A stretch of DNA of 64,000 nucleotides from contig JAJCZJ010000046.1 in assembly GCA_029262455.1 (NCBI GenBank), forward strand, positions 32,754 to 96,753, written 5' to 3'. This stretch comes from Deltaproteobacteria bacterium. Its GTDB lineage: Bacteria; Desulfobacterota; Binatia; HRBIN30; CADEER01. Position 1 is the first letter of the stretch. Every line of letters begins with the position of its first letter. The notes under the pieces were generated by a model, which was not told the origin of the DNA, ran no database searches, and saw only the letters and a list, made by a program, of their open reading frames with translations. A program made the translations under genes and the position numbers. Positions 36,345-44,813 of the stretch are shown here, one piece after another.

Positions 36345-38381
36345 ATGGTACTGCGCGTGGCACCGAAGAGAACATGCAACAAAACGACGGTGGCGATCAT
36401 CGCCCTTGCAATCTCCATGACCTGGTCGAACGCAAACGCTCAACTGGCCTTTGAGCGCACCGAAACGCGTGCGCCCTGTGCACGGTACGAGCCGCTGCGG
36501 CGGCCGCTGTTCGGCGACCTACACGTGCACAGCAGCTACTCCTTCGACTCGTACATCTCGAGTCAGCGCAACGACCCCGCGGCGGCCTATCGCTACGCCC
36601 AGGGCGAGTCGATACCGCTCCCCGATGAAGACGGCGAACAGACCGTCGTCGCCCGCATTCAGCGTCCGCTCGATTTCGCCTCCGTGACCGATCACGCCGA
36701 GTTCCTCGGCCAGATCAACGTCTGCACCGCGGACGCGTGGAGACTCGGCTATTGGTGGCCGCACTGTGTGATGACACGCTCCTCGCACTTTTTCACGCAG
36801 CTCCTCGCGGCGAGTTGGTGGACCAAGCTGGGAGTCATGGGAGGAAGCGACCACCGGCGGTCCTTCGCTTGCGCTCTCTCGAATTGCGACACAGCACGCG
36901 CCGACACCTGGGCGATGATCCAGCAGGCGGCCGAGGCGGCTTACGATCGCAGCCCGAGCTGCAAGTTTACGACGTTTGTAGGCTACGAGTACACCGACGC
37001 CCCCAACGCCTTCAACATGCACCGCAACGTGATCTTTCGGAACGAGCGGGTCACTGAGAACGCAATCTCGGCCTACGACACCGGCGCCGGCAACTTCCCC
37101 CGCTTGTGGGAGGGACTGCGCGAGCAATGTATCGACGCAGACACCGGGTGCGACGTTCTCGCGATCCCACACAACTCAAACCTCTCCGGCGGCTTGATGT
37201 TCCGCGACCCGACAACGCCCCAAGAAGCAAAGGACCGGCTCTTCTTCGAGCCGGTGATCGAGCTCACCCAGCACAAGGCCGCGTCGGAATGCAGATTCGA
37301 TCGACTCGCCGGGCGCGGCGTCGACACCAAAGACGAGCTCTGCACCTTCGAGCAGGTCGTCGCAGACAACCTGACAATGCTCGGCTCCCTGCACGGGAAA
37401 GTCATGACCGAGCAGGCGGCACCGGTACCGATTGACCGGTTCGCCCGCCGCAACATGCTGCGCAACGTCCTCAAAGACGGTCTCGCCCTGGGTCAGGCAT
37501 CGGGTACCAACCCCTTCACGATGGGATTCATCGGCAGCACCGACAGTCACAGTGCAACACCGGGCTCCGCCGAAGAGGACAACTACGTCGGCCACCTCGG
37601 GCGCAAAGATGCCGGCTACCGCAACGTCCAGGACCACTTCTTCTCGAACCCCGGCGGGCACGCCGTCGTCTGGGCCGAGGAAAACTCGCGCGACTCGATC
37701 TTCACGGCCCTGCGCCGCAAGGAATCCTACGCAACCAGCGGCACGCGACCCGTGGTCCGATTTTTCGGCGGCACGGAGCTGCCGTTCGACCTGTGCAGCG
37801 CAACCAACATTTTCGAACGAGCCTACACACTCGCAACGCCGATGGGCGGCAAGGTTGCAAAATCGGACGCTCCGCTGCGCTTCCTAGTCAGCGCGCTCAA
37901 AGATCCCGGAATCGCGGGCCATCCCGGCACGAACCTGCAACGGGCCCAGATCATCAAGGGCTGGGTGGATGCGAACGGGCAAACGCACGAACATGTGTTC
38001 GAGGTCGCCGGCGACGCAAACAACGGCGCTTCCGTAGATCGAGCAACCTGCAACCCAACCGGTCCGGGATTCACTTCGCTGTGCACAGTCTGGGAAGATC
38101 CAACCTTCGACCCGCAGCAGCCGGCCTTCTACTACCTGCGCGTGCTCGAGAATCCGACCTGCCGTTGGAGCACGCTACAGTGCAAAGCCGCAGGCATTGA
38201 TCCCTTCTCCAGCAATTGCGCCGAGCAGGCCGCGGCCCAGACCGCCAACGCCCACGAGCGCGGCGCCAAAAACGACGTCTACGGCAAGTGCTGCTTGCAG
38301 GAAGCGGATGAACCATTCTATTCGCCACTCATTCAGGAGCGCGCCTGGACGTCGCCGATCTGGTACGAAGCCAACGGGTAG
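36345..38381 (+). CDS. DUF3604 family protein, copy B
   Basis: A 678-residue paralogue of the protein at 30555-32429. The signal peptide ends MTWSNANA and the domain opens PLFGDLHVHSSYSFDSYIS, with the same PHP-like HxH motif. Then come PLDFASVTDHAEFLGQ, LAIPHNSNLSGGLMFRD, GFIGSTDSHSATPG and the terminal IQERAWTSPIWYEA. It differs from copy A by Cys-rich insertions near residues 140-175 and 605-650 (KNDVYGKCCLQ) and a longer body, which suggests disulfides and a periplasmic location. The substrate is unknown. It diverges from the beta-helix gene with 138 bases between the two starts. The ATG at 36345 gives a plausible signal peptide. Confidence 0.86.
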   Translation: MVLRVAPKRTCNKTTVAIIALAISMTWSNANAQLAFERTETRAPCARYEPLRRPLFGDLHVHSSYSFDSYISSQRNDPAAAYRYAQGESIPLPDEDGEQTVVARIQRPLDFASVTDHAEFLGQINVCTADAWRLGYWWPHCVMTRSSHFFTQLLAASWWTKLGVMGGSDHRRSFACALSNCDTARADTWAMIQQAAEAAYDRSPSCKFTTFVGYEYTDAPNAFNMHRNVIFRNERVTENAISAYDTGAGNFPRLWEGLREQCIDADTGCDVLAIPHNSNLSGGLMFRDPTTPQEAKDRLFFEPVIELTQHKAASECRFDRLAGRGVDTKDELCTFEQVVADNLTMLGSLHGKVMTEQAAPVPIDRFARRNMLRNVLKDGLALGQASGTNPFTMGFIGSTDSHSATPGSAEEDNYVGHLGRKDAGYRNVQDHFFSNPGGHAVVWAEENSRDSIFTALRRKESYATSGTRPVVRFFGGTELPFDLCSATNIFERAYTLATPMGGKVAKSDAPLRFLVSALKDPGIAGHPGTNLQRAQIIKGWVDANGQTHEHVFEVAGDANNGASVDRATCNPTGPGFTSLCTVWEDPTFDPQQPAFYYLRVLENPTCRWSTLQCKAAGIDPFSSNCAEQAAAQTANAHERGAKNDVYGKCCLQEADEPFYSPLIQERAWTSPIWYEANG

Positions 38382-38697
38382 CGCGAAGTTGCGAGGATTG
38401 CCGCATCCGCGACACGGCATCGGCTCTAGAGAGTCCCACGGCACCGTCTTCGATGGCGCCGCTGAAACACAACAACCAGACAGCGGCAGCTGCGCAGTCC
38501 CGAACAAGTCAACTGGCGCCCACTTCAATTGGGCCATGCTCGCAGCACTTTTTCTGCTCACCCTTCGCTATCAGCCGAAGAGATAAGCTACGTGCAAGAG
38601 GGCTCATCAGTCGCCCGCCCTCTCTTCAGCAAGCTCACCCTCGATACGCCACCGGTGCACTTTCTGTCGCTGCGCGATCTGTGGTTATCTCGCCGTC
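38382..38697. other. Intergenic region
   Basis: These 316 bases separate DUF3604 copy B and the nitroreductase gene, both on the + strand. No gene is supported. One short hairpin is annotated separately. Confidence 0.5.
38597..38623. terminator. Short hairpin, possible weak terminator
   Basis: agagggc (38597-38603) pairs with gccctct (38617-38623) around a 13-base loop. It lies about 215 bases after the DUF3604 copy B stop and 75 bases before the nitroreductase start. There is no clear T-run on the plus strand; the T/C-rich cttca follows. Confidence 0.3.
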
Positions 38698-39351
38698 ATG
38701 AACGACGAGATCGACATCGCGGCTATCGGTGAAGATGTTCCACTGCTCGCGGGAATCCGCACCACGCGTTCACTCAGACGGCTCGAGAAAGACCCTGTCC
38801 CGAAAGCTTTGATTCGAAAAGTTTGCGAGGCCGGCACTTTCGCGCCGAGCGGAGGCAACCGCCAACCGTGGTTTTTCGTGGCGGTCACCGAACCCGAGCG
38901 CAAGACGTGGATCGCCGACCGTTATCGGCCTCTGTTTCACCAATACATCGCACCGGCCGTCGAAGCCGCGCGCGATCCTGCGTACTCAGACAGCCAAAGA
39001 AAAAACATGCAAGCGGCGATTCATCTCGCCGACCACTTGCACGAGGCGCCGGTCATCTTGTTTGTCGCCGGTTGGACGCGCGCCGGTCGCCCTCAGCTAC
39101 AGGCACTCATGCCGGCGATCCAGAACATCCTTCTCGCCTGCAGGGCGGTCGGGCTCGGCGCATGCCTGACACAGATTCACCTCGCAGTCGGCCGCGAAAT
39201 CGACCAGTACCTCGGTCTTCCCGAGAACTGTCCAAGCTGCGCAATGATCCCAATCGGCTGGCCCAAGGGTCGCTATGCGAAACCTTCGCGTCGGTCCGTC
39301 GATGAGAGTCTCTTCTGGGAAAAGGCAGAGGGCATCCCGACAAAGAAGTAG
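38698..39351 (+). CDS. Nitroreductase family FMN-dependent oxidoreductase
   Basis: A 217-residue nitroreductase-fold protein. Hallmarks are the FMN-binding start GIRTTRSLRRLEKDPVPKAL, the APSGGNRQPWFFVAV segment contacting FMN, the helix GRPQLQALMPAIQNILLACR with AVGLGACLTQIH, and the end motif MIPIGWPKGRYAKPSRRSVD. Enzymes of this fold reduce nitro groups, quinones, enones or flavins, or dehalogenate iodotyrosine; the substrate here is not determined. It is cytoplasmic, and it converges on the DUF2867 gene with an 11-base gap. Confidence 0.9.
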   Translation: MNDEIDIAAIGEDVPLLAGIRTTRSLRRLEKDPVPKALIRKVCEAGTFAPSGGNRQPWFFVAVTEPERKTWIADRYRPLFHQYIAPAVEAARDPAYSDSQRKNMQAAIHLADHLHEAPVILFVAGWTRAGRPQLQALMPAIQNILLACRAVGLGACLTQIHLAVGREIDQYLGLPENCPSCAMIPIGWPKGRYAKPSRRSVDESLFWEKAEGIPTKK

Positions 39352-39362
39352 CGCTACGGAGC

Positions 39363-39977
39363 TTACGGAATCGCGCCCCGAGCTTCGCCGTAGGTCGACG
39401 TCCATTCCCGCTGCAAATGGCGAAGGATCGCCGGGTAGACGAGGAATCGCCGGAACGGGTCGATCAGTGCCATGTAGAACCCGGTAATTCGTCCGACCGG
39501 CGCGACGTAGACGGCCCAATAGAGGTCGTGGCCGCCGCCCGCGTCTTCGAAGAGCGCAAGCAGCAGAAACGCATGCACGGTTCGATTGCGTATCTCGCTC
39601 AGCGCTTCGTTGGGAAAGACGTAGACCGCCTTGAACGAACCATCCGAGGCTCCCGGAGCCTCGGCCGAGCGGGCGCGGTCGTCATCGCTGAGGCGAGAAC
39701 GATAGCTTCCCGACTCATCAATGACGGACGAAGTCTCATCGTCCCACCCAAAGAGGCGACCCAGCAGACCGCGCAAACTAAACAAGGCTCGCACGACAAC
39801 GTTGATTCGAGACAGACGATCCATGCTCATCATCGCACGCACATCGGACACGGTACGCCCGCGACCTCCGCCGGGGAGGTCGACGTGCCACACATCGTGC
39901 AGCGGCACGTCGGACAGGAACTCATGCGCGCGCAAGTCTAGCTGACGGTACCGTTCCGGCTCAACGCGATGTGCCAT
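39363..39977 (-). CDS. DUF2867 family protein
   Basis: A 204-residue protein with the N-terminal pattern FLSDVPLHDVWHVDLPGGGRGRT typical of DUF2867, shown here split as FLSDVPLHDVWHVDLP and GGGRGRTVSDVRAMMS, then VFPNEALSEIRNRTVHAFLL and GRITGFYMALIDPFRRFLVYP. In other bacteria this module is often fused to, or next to, NAD-binding reductases. No function has been proven. It is probably cytoplasmic, and it lies 25 bases upstream of the Cys-rich secreted gene on the minus-strand side of the nitroreductase. Confidence 0.75.
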   Translation of the reverse strand: MAHRVEPERYRQLDLRAHEFLSDVPLHDVWHVDLPGGGRGRTVSDVRAMMSMDRLSRINVVVRALFSLRGLLGRLFGWDDETSSVIDESGSYRSRLSDDDRARSAEAPGASDGSFKAVYVFPNEALSEIRNRTVHAFLLLALFEDAGGGHDLYWAVYVAPVGRITGFYMALIDPFRRFLVYPAILRHLQREWTSTYGEARGAIP

Positions 39978-40002
39978 GGCCTGCGTTCAGTTTTCAGACA
40001 GT

Positions 40003-40782
40003 CTACGTTCTGTGCCGTCGAACAATCGAGAAGCTACCGGCAACCACCAGAAGCGCAACGATCACCGCCAACCCAGAATTCGAAGCTGTCGGCGCTACGA
40101 CCGGGCTCGGGACCGGCGTATTCCGCGCACAAACTTCCGGCCCAACGCAAACGTCCCCGGTCGCTCCGGCCGGGAACGAGCAGCCGGCGTCCTGGCACGC
40201 GGTCACACAACCACCAATCTCCATCGCTTGGATGCACGACCCTCCGGCCGGGCAATCGCACTGGCAGCAGCCGCAAGCACCGTCACTGCATTCACTTCCA
40301 TCGCCGAGATAGAAGTTGCCGCCAAACGAACCGAACGCCACGCAAAACGGCTCCGTCGCGCGCTCGCACGATCCGGAGAAACGGCTACAGCACGCACCTC
40401 CAACCACCGGACAAACGAAGCCGTTGCAAGTTGTCCCCTCACCGGCGAAGAAACCATCGACCTCGCACAAATTCTGCGAAGCTTCGGAACAGCTTCCGTC
40501 TGGACGACAACAGGCCCCAAGCGGTGCACAATCGGCAAAGGCTCCCAGACCACAGGTTGCACCACCGTCAGAGGACCGCTCAGCGCCACACCCAGGCACC
40601 TGCGAGCATTCAGTCGTCCCAAATTGCAGGGTGTCGGCGGTCGTACAGGCCACTTCACCCGGTGGACAAGGCACTCCACCCATTTGGCATCGAGCGCACT
40701 GCGCCCTCACGAGAGCTGGGAAGGTCGCCCCGATCAACCAGACAAGAAGGACCAAGACAGCTGAAACTCGAAAGTTCATCAT
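40003..40782 (-). CDS. Secreted Cys-rich protein with C-terminal sorting-like helix
   Basis: A 259-residue protein with a signal peptide ending ATFPALVRAQ and a mature part rich in Cys in a repeated pattern (CARCQMGGVPCPPGEVACTT, CGLGAFADCAPLGACCRPDG, GACGCCQCDCPAGGSCIQ), as in disulfide-stabilised extracellular repeats. The C-terminus is a hydrophobic helix (LAVIVALLVVAGSFSI) followed by VRRHRT. That tripartite end resembles MYXO-CTERM or PEP-CTERM sorting signals, although the canonical motif before the helix is not obvious. The start has a GGAGG ribosome-binding site. The function is unknown. Confidence 0.75.
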   Translation of the reverse strand: MMNFRVSAVLVLLVWLIGATFPALVRAQCARCQMGGVPCPPGEVACTTADTLQFGTTECSQVPGCGAERSSDGGATCGLGAFADCAPLGACCRPDGSCSEASQNLCEVDGFFAGEGTTCNGFVCPVVGGACCSRFSGSCERATEPFCVAFGSFGGNFYLGDGSECSDGACGCCQCDCPAGGSCIQAMEIGGCVTACQDAGCSFPAGATGDVCVGPEVCARNTPVPSPVVAPTASNSGLAVIVALLVVAGSFSIVRRHRT

Positions 40783-40863
40783 TCTATTCCTCCGTTGCTT
40801 CGGGACACCGGCCAACGCGCTACAGAATCAGACGCCAAACGGGGTGCACCAGCTTCGTACGTG

Positions 40864-42393
40864 CTAGGCGATAATCCCCTCGCGCTTCTTGAGTCGCAAA
40901 AACTCCCTGCGAGTCTTCGGGCCGTAGGTTCGAAGACTCGGCTCGAGAATTCCGAGTTCGGCGTTGTCGGCCTTCGCTTGTGTGATCAAATCATCTGGAA
41001 TCGTACACCGCGCCTCATTGGCGTCGACGCCGTACAAGGCCGCCGAGTTGAGACCGAAGATCTTCGCTTTGATCTCGTCCGTGATCTCCGGGTAGCCAAA
41101 GTCTTGCCGTAGCACTTCCGGCATTTGGAACGCCTTCATCGCATTGATTTGCCACTGCGGCGTACCGTTGAAGATCGCATCCGTGCCCCACACGATGTTG
41201 TCCTCACCGAAGGCAAGCAGAAGTCGTCCGAGAAAGTGCCCGAGAGCCATCGGACCTTCGACGACTTTTGACCCGAAGGAAGAGCCCAACTCAGGATAGA
41301 CATTTTTCGGGAGCATTCCCTCGTCGGCCATTCGCAGGAACTGGTCGAAGTTGTTCTCGTGCGGGAAGCCGACATCGAGCGCCGAGTGGTAGATGACAAA
41401 GTTCAGATCAGGCCAGTCGGTTGCCGCCTTCGGAATATCTCGCGCACTGAGGAACTCAGCATCGAAAAACGAGATGTTCAGCCCCTTGTGGGTCGCGATC
41501 GTGGAGATTCCGAGACGTGTCGCTTCCTCGAGCATCGGATAGGCGACAGCTTCGTCGTCCATCCACCACGGGGCGTTCGGAGTCGAAAAAGCCGCCCCCC
41601 CGGCCGCCGTATAGGTCTTGAGCGCGCGAATCCCAACCTCCTCGACCAGATACTGCATATTGGCCACGGAGGTGTCGCCATTTTCCGACTCCGGGATATT
41701 GGGCGTGATCATTCCCTGCGAGATACAACGTTCCGAAATCCCCAGCCCATTGGCGAGCGCACGAGTCGCAGCCATCTCTGCATTGCTGATGAAGCGCGTC
41801 CCCTCGGTTGGCGAAGGGATTCCACTCATGACGGCGATCGAAGTCTCACTATCGACCAAGACTTCCTTGATGTAATTGGCGCGCGACAGCTCCTGCAGCT
41901 CTCCGCGCGTGCACTCATAGCCCGATGGGACGAACTGTCGGACCGCCTCACTGGGACAACCGCGAAAGAATCGGAAGAGTGGCTCGAGCCCAGCCTGTTC
42001 GTGAAAATCAACCTCGGCGTGGTGGGTTTGCACGTCCATGATGAAAAAGTCGCCGGACAGCGCCTCACGTGCCGAGTCAGGATCGAGCGTCGCGCACTCA
42101 TCGATCTGAAAGCCGCCACCGCCGTCATCGTCGCCGCATCCATGAACGATGTTGAGCGCTGACAGCGCCGTCGCCATCCCGGCGCTGCTTCGTAAGAACG
42201 ATCTTCTGCTCATGCCCAGAGCTTTGGCTCGGACTGCCGCCATCTCCTCAACAAGCCGCTCGACCCGCTTTTGCTCGCGCGTCTGAGGAAAGGGCATGAA
42301 CTCACCATTCGAGACAATGCTCGTCGGAATCGGCTGCAGCCCGTCCTCGCGATCATCGTCGCGCGATTTCAAACTCTGCGTTTTGATCAACAT
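40864..42393 (-). CDS. Tat-dependent amidohydrolase (amidohydrolase-2 family)
   Basis: A 509-residue protein. After an unusually long polar N-terminus of about 60 residues comes a twin-arginine signal, MSRRSFLRSSAGMATALSAL, ending in a lipobox-like VHGCGDDDGG. The amidohydrolase-2 TIM barrel follows: DVQTHHAEVDF, STIATHKGLNISFFD, FVIYHSALDVG and VWGTDAIFNG. The first HxH is DVQTHHAEV, so metal binding may be atypical. Members act as decarboxylases or hydrolases of aromatic acids; no substrate is assigned here. The start is supported by GGGAGGGGG about seven bases upstream of an ATG. Confidence 0.82.
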   Translation of the reverse strand: MLIKTQSLKSRDDDREDGLQPIPTSIVSNGEFMPFPQTREQKRVERLVEEMAAVRAKALGMSRRSFLRSSAGMATALSALNIVHGCGDDDGGGGFQIDECATLDPDSAREALSGDFFIMDVQTHHAEVDFHEQAGLEPLFRFFRGCPSEAVRQFVPSGYECTRGELQELSRANYIKEVLVDSETSIAVMSGIPSPTEGTRFISNAEMAATRALANGLGISERCISQGMITPNIPESENGDTSVANMQYLVEEVGIRALKTYTAAGGAAFSTPNAPWWMDDEAVAYPMLEEATRLGISTIATHKGLNISFFDAEFLSARDIPKAATDWPDLNFVIYHSALDVGFPHENNFDQFLRMADEGMLPKNVYPELGSSFGSKVVEGPMALGHFLGRLLLAFGEDNIVWGTDAIFNGTPQWQINAMKAFQMPEVLRQDFGYPEITDEIKAKIFGLNSAALYGVDANEARCTIPDDLITQAKADNAELGILEPSLRTYGPKTRREFLRLKKREGIIA

Positions 42394-42694
42394 TTCGTGC
42401 CCCCTCCCAGCTTCACTTCGGATTGGTTTCTGCGTCTCTACCCGCATCCATAGTTCGAGTCCGGTCCCCACTTCAAACACGTCCGGTCAAAAGGACCAGC
42501 GCCGGCCTTCATCAGTCGCAAAGACAAACCGAAAGGCAGGAGTCTTGTCAGCGCCGCTGACGATTGCGCGTCCGAGTACGGCTGACGAGGATCCGGCGCG
42601 GCTCGCAGTCCGTTGACCAAGTAGGACGGGCTGCTAGCTTCTCGACACGTCACCTCAGCCTGTATAGCGTCGAGGAATCACGGAGGTATTGCGA
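42394..42694. other. Divergent intergenic region
   Basis: These 301 bases separate the divergent Tat amidohydrolase and enoyl-CoA hydratase-like genes. No gene or hairpin with a T-run was found. Confidence 0.5.
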
Positions 42695-43396
42695 ATGTCC
42701 GATCCAGTCACCCTCGAAAAGTCCTCGACGACAGCGATCATCCGGATGGATGATGGAAAAGCCAATGCACTCGGGCCCGACGTGATCGCGGCGATCGATG
42801 CCGCCATCAACGAGGCCGAGAAAGATCGACTCGCAATCGTTCTCGCCGGGCGTGAGGGCAAGTTTTCGGGCGGATTTGATCTCAATATCATGGGCGCTGG
42901 CGGCGCCGCGGCCTCGGCCATGGTCCGGGCCGGCGGACGACTATCTCTGCGACTCGGCAGACATCCGGGCCCGGTCGTCGTCGCATGCACCGGCCACGCG
43001 ATGGCGATGGGCGCCCTACTCCTATTGTCCGCCGACCTCCGGATCGGCTCTTCGGGCCCGGCCAAGATTGCATTCAATGAAGTCGCCATCGGAACCGCGA
43101 CCCCCCTATTCCTCCTCGAACAAGCGCGCGAGCGCCTCTCCAAGCGCCACTTTCAACGCGCGACCGTCCAATCTCACGTCTACGATTCGGCCAGCGCCAT
43201 CGACGCGGGGTTCCTCGATCGCCTGGTCGAGCCGGATCAAGTGATCGCTGTCGCCACCGCCGAAGCCGATCGCCTGGCCACGCTACCGCGTGGCCCCTTC
43301 GTCGAAACCCGAGCGCGAGCGCGCCGCGCAATCCTCGACGATATCGAGAAAGCCATCGATCAGGACGTGAACGACCTCTTCGGAGTCTCGGCGTGA
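42695..43396 (+). CDS. Enoyl-CoA hydratase/isomerase family protein
   Basis: A 233-residue crotonase-fold protein. The oxyanion-hole segments are GREGKFSGGFDLNIM and GHAMAMGALLLLSADLRIG. The later FNEVAIGTATPLF segment follows the pattern of hydratases and isomerases. Crotonase members hydrate, isomerise or cleave acyl-CoA thioesters. It is shorter than usual (most have about 255 residues) because the C-terminal helices are trimmed. A CGGAGG ribosome-binding site precedes the ATG. It lies 123 bases before the Tat-signal gene and I do not count it as part of that cluster. Confidence 0.85.
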   Translation: MSDPVTLEKSSTTAIIRMDDGKANALGPDVIAAIDAAINEAEKDRLAIVLAGREGKFSGGFDLNIMGAGGAAASAMVRAGGRLSLRLGRHPGPVVVACTGHAMAMGALLLLSADLRIGSSGPAKIAFNEVAIGTATPLFLLEQARERLSKRHFQRATVQSHVYDSASAIDAGFLDRLVEPDQVIAVATAEADRLATLPRGPFVETRARARRAILDDIEKAIDQDVNDLFGVSA

Positions 43397-43519
43397 GCCG
43401 TTCATCCACTCTTGTCAACCCAAAAAAGCTAAATCCGCCATTTCCGGATGGCACCTTTCCCGTTGCACCCTGCCGCACAGCTGTGGTAGCGCAGGTGTAC
43501 CACTTGAGGAGGTAACAAC

Positions 43520-44116
43520 ATGCTTTCGCGACGACAATTAGGCGAAAAAGTGGCGGCCGGTGCGGCCGTTGTGTTGGCAACTGGGGCAGCGCGGGCCGCT
43601 TTCGTCCCGTCTGAGGCTCTGACAACCTCCGCCGAGGGAGTCATTCCAGAGGAAGTCGCTTCGGATGGCTTCGCCTCGACCCAGCTTCCGGGCTCGATCC
43701 CGACGGAAGACAATCCACCCGCGACGATCACGGCGGAAGCGCCGTGGGATATCCTTCAGCCGCTAGCGGTTGGAGTAAGTGTCGCGCACGGTTGGCGCCT
43801 TTCGGGGCTCACCGGAGCCGTCGACGGATCTTGCGTGGTGACGCTCGAAAACGAGCGTGGCCGACAGAATCGTATCCACGTGTGCCGCAATGACGGGAAG
43901 CCGCAGGGCTTGGTGTACACCAAGCACTTCGACTTGGTCGTGATGAACGGCGGCAAGGGCGATCTGCCGACGGAAGAGAGCTTCGGCCAAGCAGTGGCTG
44001 AGGTCGCGCACGTTCTTGCGTCAAACGAACGCAACCAGCAGAGCCTTGTCAGCGAGCTCATGCCACACGCCGAGCGCGAGAGCATGTGCGGGCCGACCGA
44101 CTGCAGGCTACGCTAA
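43520..44116 (+). CDS. Tat-signal protein of the HxsD/HxsB-like cluster (unrecognised domain)
   Basis: A 198-residue protein beginning MLSRRQLGEKVAAGAAVVL, a twin-arginine signal. The mature part has a Pro/Ala-rich lead of about 60 residues, then a compact domain at about 80-165 with VSVAHGWRLSGLTGAVDGSC, NRIHVCRNDGKPQGLVYTKH, LVVMNGGKGDLPTEESFGQA and AHVLASNERNQQ. It ends MCGPTDCRLR, giving four Cys in the mature form. No family match is recognised. It has a near-perfect ribosome-binding site (TTGAGGAGGTAA) and starts the run of coupled genes, ending three bases before the next start. It is a candidate modification substrate or exported product (inference). Confidence 0.75.
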   Translation: MLSRRQLGEKVAAGAAVVLATGAARAAFVPSEALTTSAEGVIPEEVASDGFASTQLPGSIPTEDNPPATITAEAPWDILQPLAVGVSVAHGWRLSGLTGAVDGSCVVTLENERGRQNRIHVCRNDGKPQGLVYTKHFDLVVMNGGKGDLPTEESFGQAVAEVAHVLASNERNQQSLVSELMPHAERESMCGPTDCRLR

Positions 44117-44119
44117 GCA

Positions 44120-44584
44120 GTGGCCGCAAAAAAAGGCGCTGAGCAATCGCGCCTCGGATTCACCCTTGGGTCGGACCAGGTTTCGTTCGAACTCGACGAG
44201 AGCGTGTACCCGCTCGAAGCGATTTACGGCGCCTGTTACCTCTTTCTCGACCGCTGTTACGTTTATCTGACCCGACCGAAGGCGGAGTCGGTTTCGGTTC
44301 GACTGACGTCGCAGGAGTCAGCTGATACCGAGGCTCTCGACAGCCTTGCGGGCGAATTTGCCAACGAGCTGCTCGCTCAGGCCCTGCGAGCCAAGCTTTC
44401 CCAGTCAACGGCACGGATCCGCGAGTATTACACTGCCGCTGCGCTAAGGGCCGCGACGTCCGCTCCATCGGTGGACGACCTGCTGGCCGAGCTCGAGTCC
44501 GAGGAACTCCTCGAGGATCCGCTCGAGATCATGGTTCCATGGGAGGAAAAGCAGGGCGACGGCTCGGAATCCAAAGATGGCTGA
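44120..44584 (+). CDS. HxsD-like protein 1
   Basis: A 154-residue protein related to HxsD of His-Xaa-Ser systems (the LLNDYxLRE protein family). The family core is visible as FELDESVYPLEAIYGACYLF, FLDRCYVYLTRPKAESVSV and, near residue 90, FANELLAQALRAKLSQSTAR ending in IREYYTAAALR. It has a C-terminal acidic tail of about 40 residues (LLAELESEELLEDPLEI) not usual in HxsD. It starts at a GTG three bases after the Tat-gene stop and overlaps the next gene by eight bases, so all are probably translationally coupled. The function of HxsD is unknown in any system. Confidence 0.65.
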   Translation: MAAKKGAEQSRLGFTLGSDQVSFELDESVYPLEAIYGACYLFLDRCYVYLTRPKAESVSVRLTSQESADTEALDSLAGEFANELLAQALRAKLSQSTARIREYYTAAALRAATSAPSVDDLLAELESEELLEDPLEIMVPWEEKQGDGSESKDG

Positions 44585-44813
44585 ACGGATTACCTTCGAC
44601 TCCTCGCTCTATTCACCCGAGGCCGTCGAGGCCACCGCGACCGCCTACGCCGACTACGCCAAGATCGCCATCAACTCCACGGATGGTGCGACTGAGGCAG
44701 TGATTGAAGACGGCGGCGAGTACGAGATGGCCGAGCTGGTCAACGCATTTTCAAACCACGCGCTGCACGAGACGATCGTGCGTCGCCGGCAGTCGGCACT
44801 CGAGGCATCCTAG
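44577..44813 (+). CDS. HxsD-like protein 2 (short form)
   Basis: A 78-residue protein with the minimal HxsD layout: ITFDSSLYSPEAVEATATAY, DYAKIAINS, and near the C-terminus ELVNAFSNHALHETIVRRRQ, in which FSNHALHE corresponds to the LLNDYxLRE motif. It is clearly different in sequence from HxsD-like protein 1, so the pair is not a recent duplicate. Its start lies inside the upstream gene (ATGGCTGA, eight-base overlap), and its TAG stop shares a base with the GTG of the next gene, a sign of tight coupling. Confidence 0.65.
   Translation: MAERITFDSSLYSPEAVEATATAYADYAKIAINSTDGATEAVIEDGGEYEMAELVNAFSNHALHETIVRRRQSALEAS

Noticed and set aside
39969..40874. A 301-residue plus-strand frame opposite the Cys-rich gene
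   Set aside because: It is the antisense of the signal-peptide Cys-rich protein, with skewed Arg/His/Pro content and no domain.
41359..42162. A 267-residue plus-strand frame opposite the Tat amidohydrolase
   Set aside because: It is antisense to the conserved barrel and shows no family motif.
42695..43396. Enoyl-CoA hydratase-like gene as part of the Hxs-like run
   Set aside because: It is separated by 123 bases, with an independent strong ribosome-binding site for the next gene, and has no functional link.
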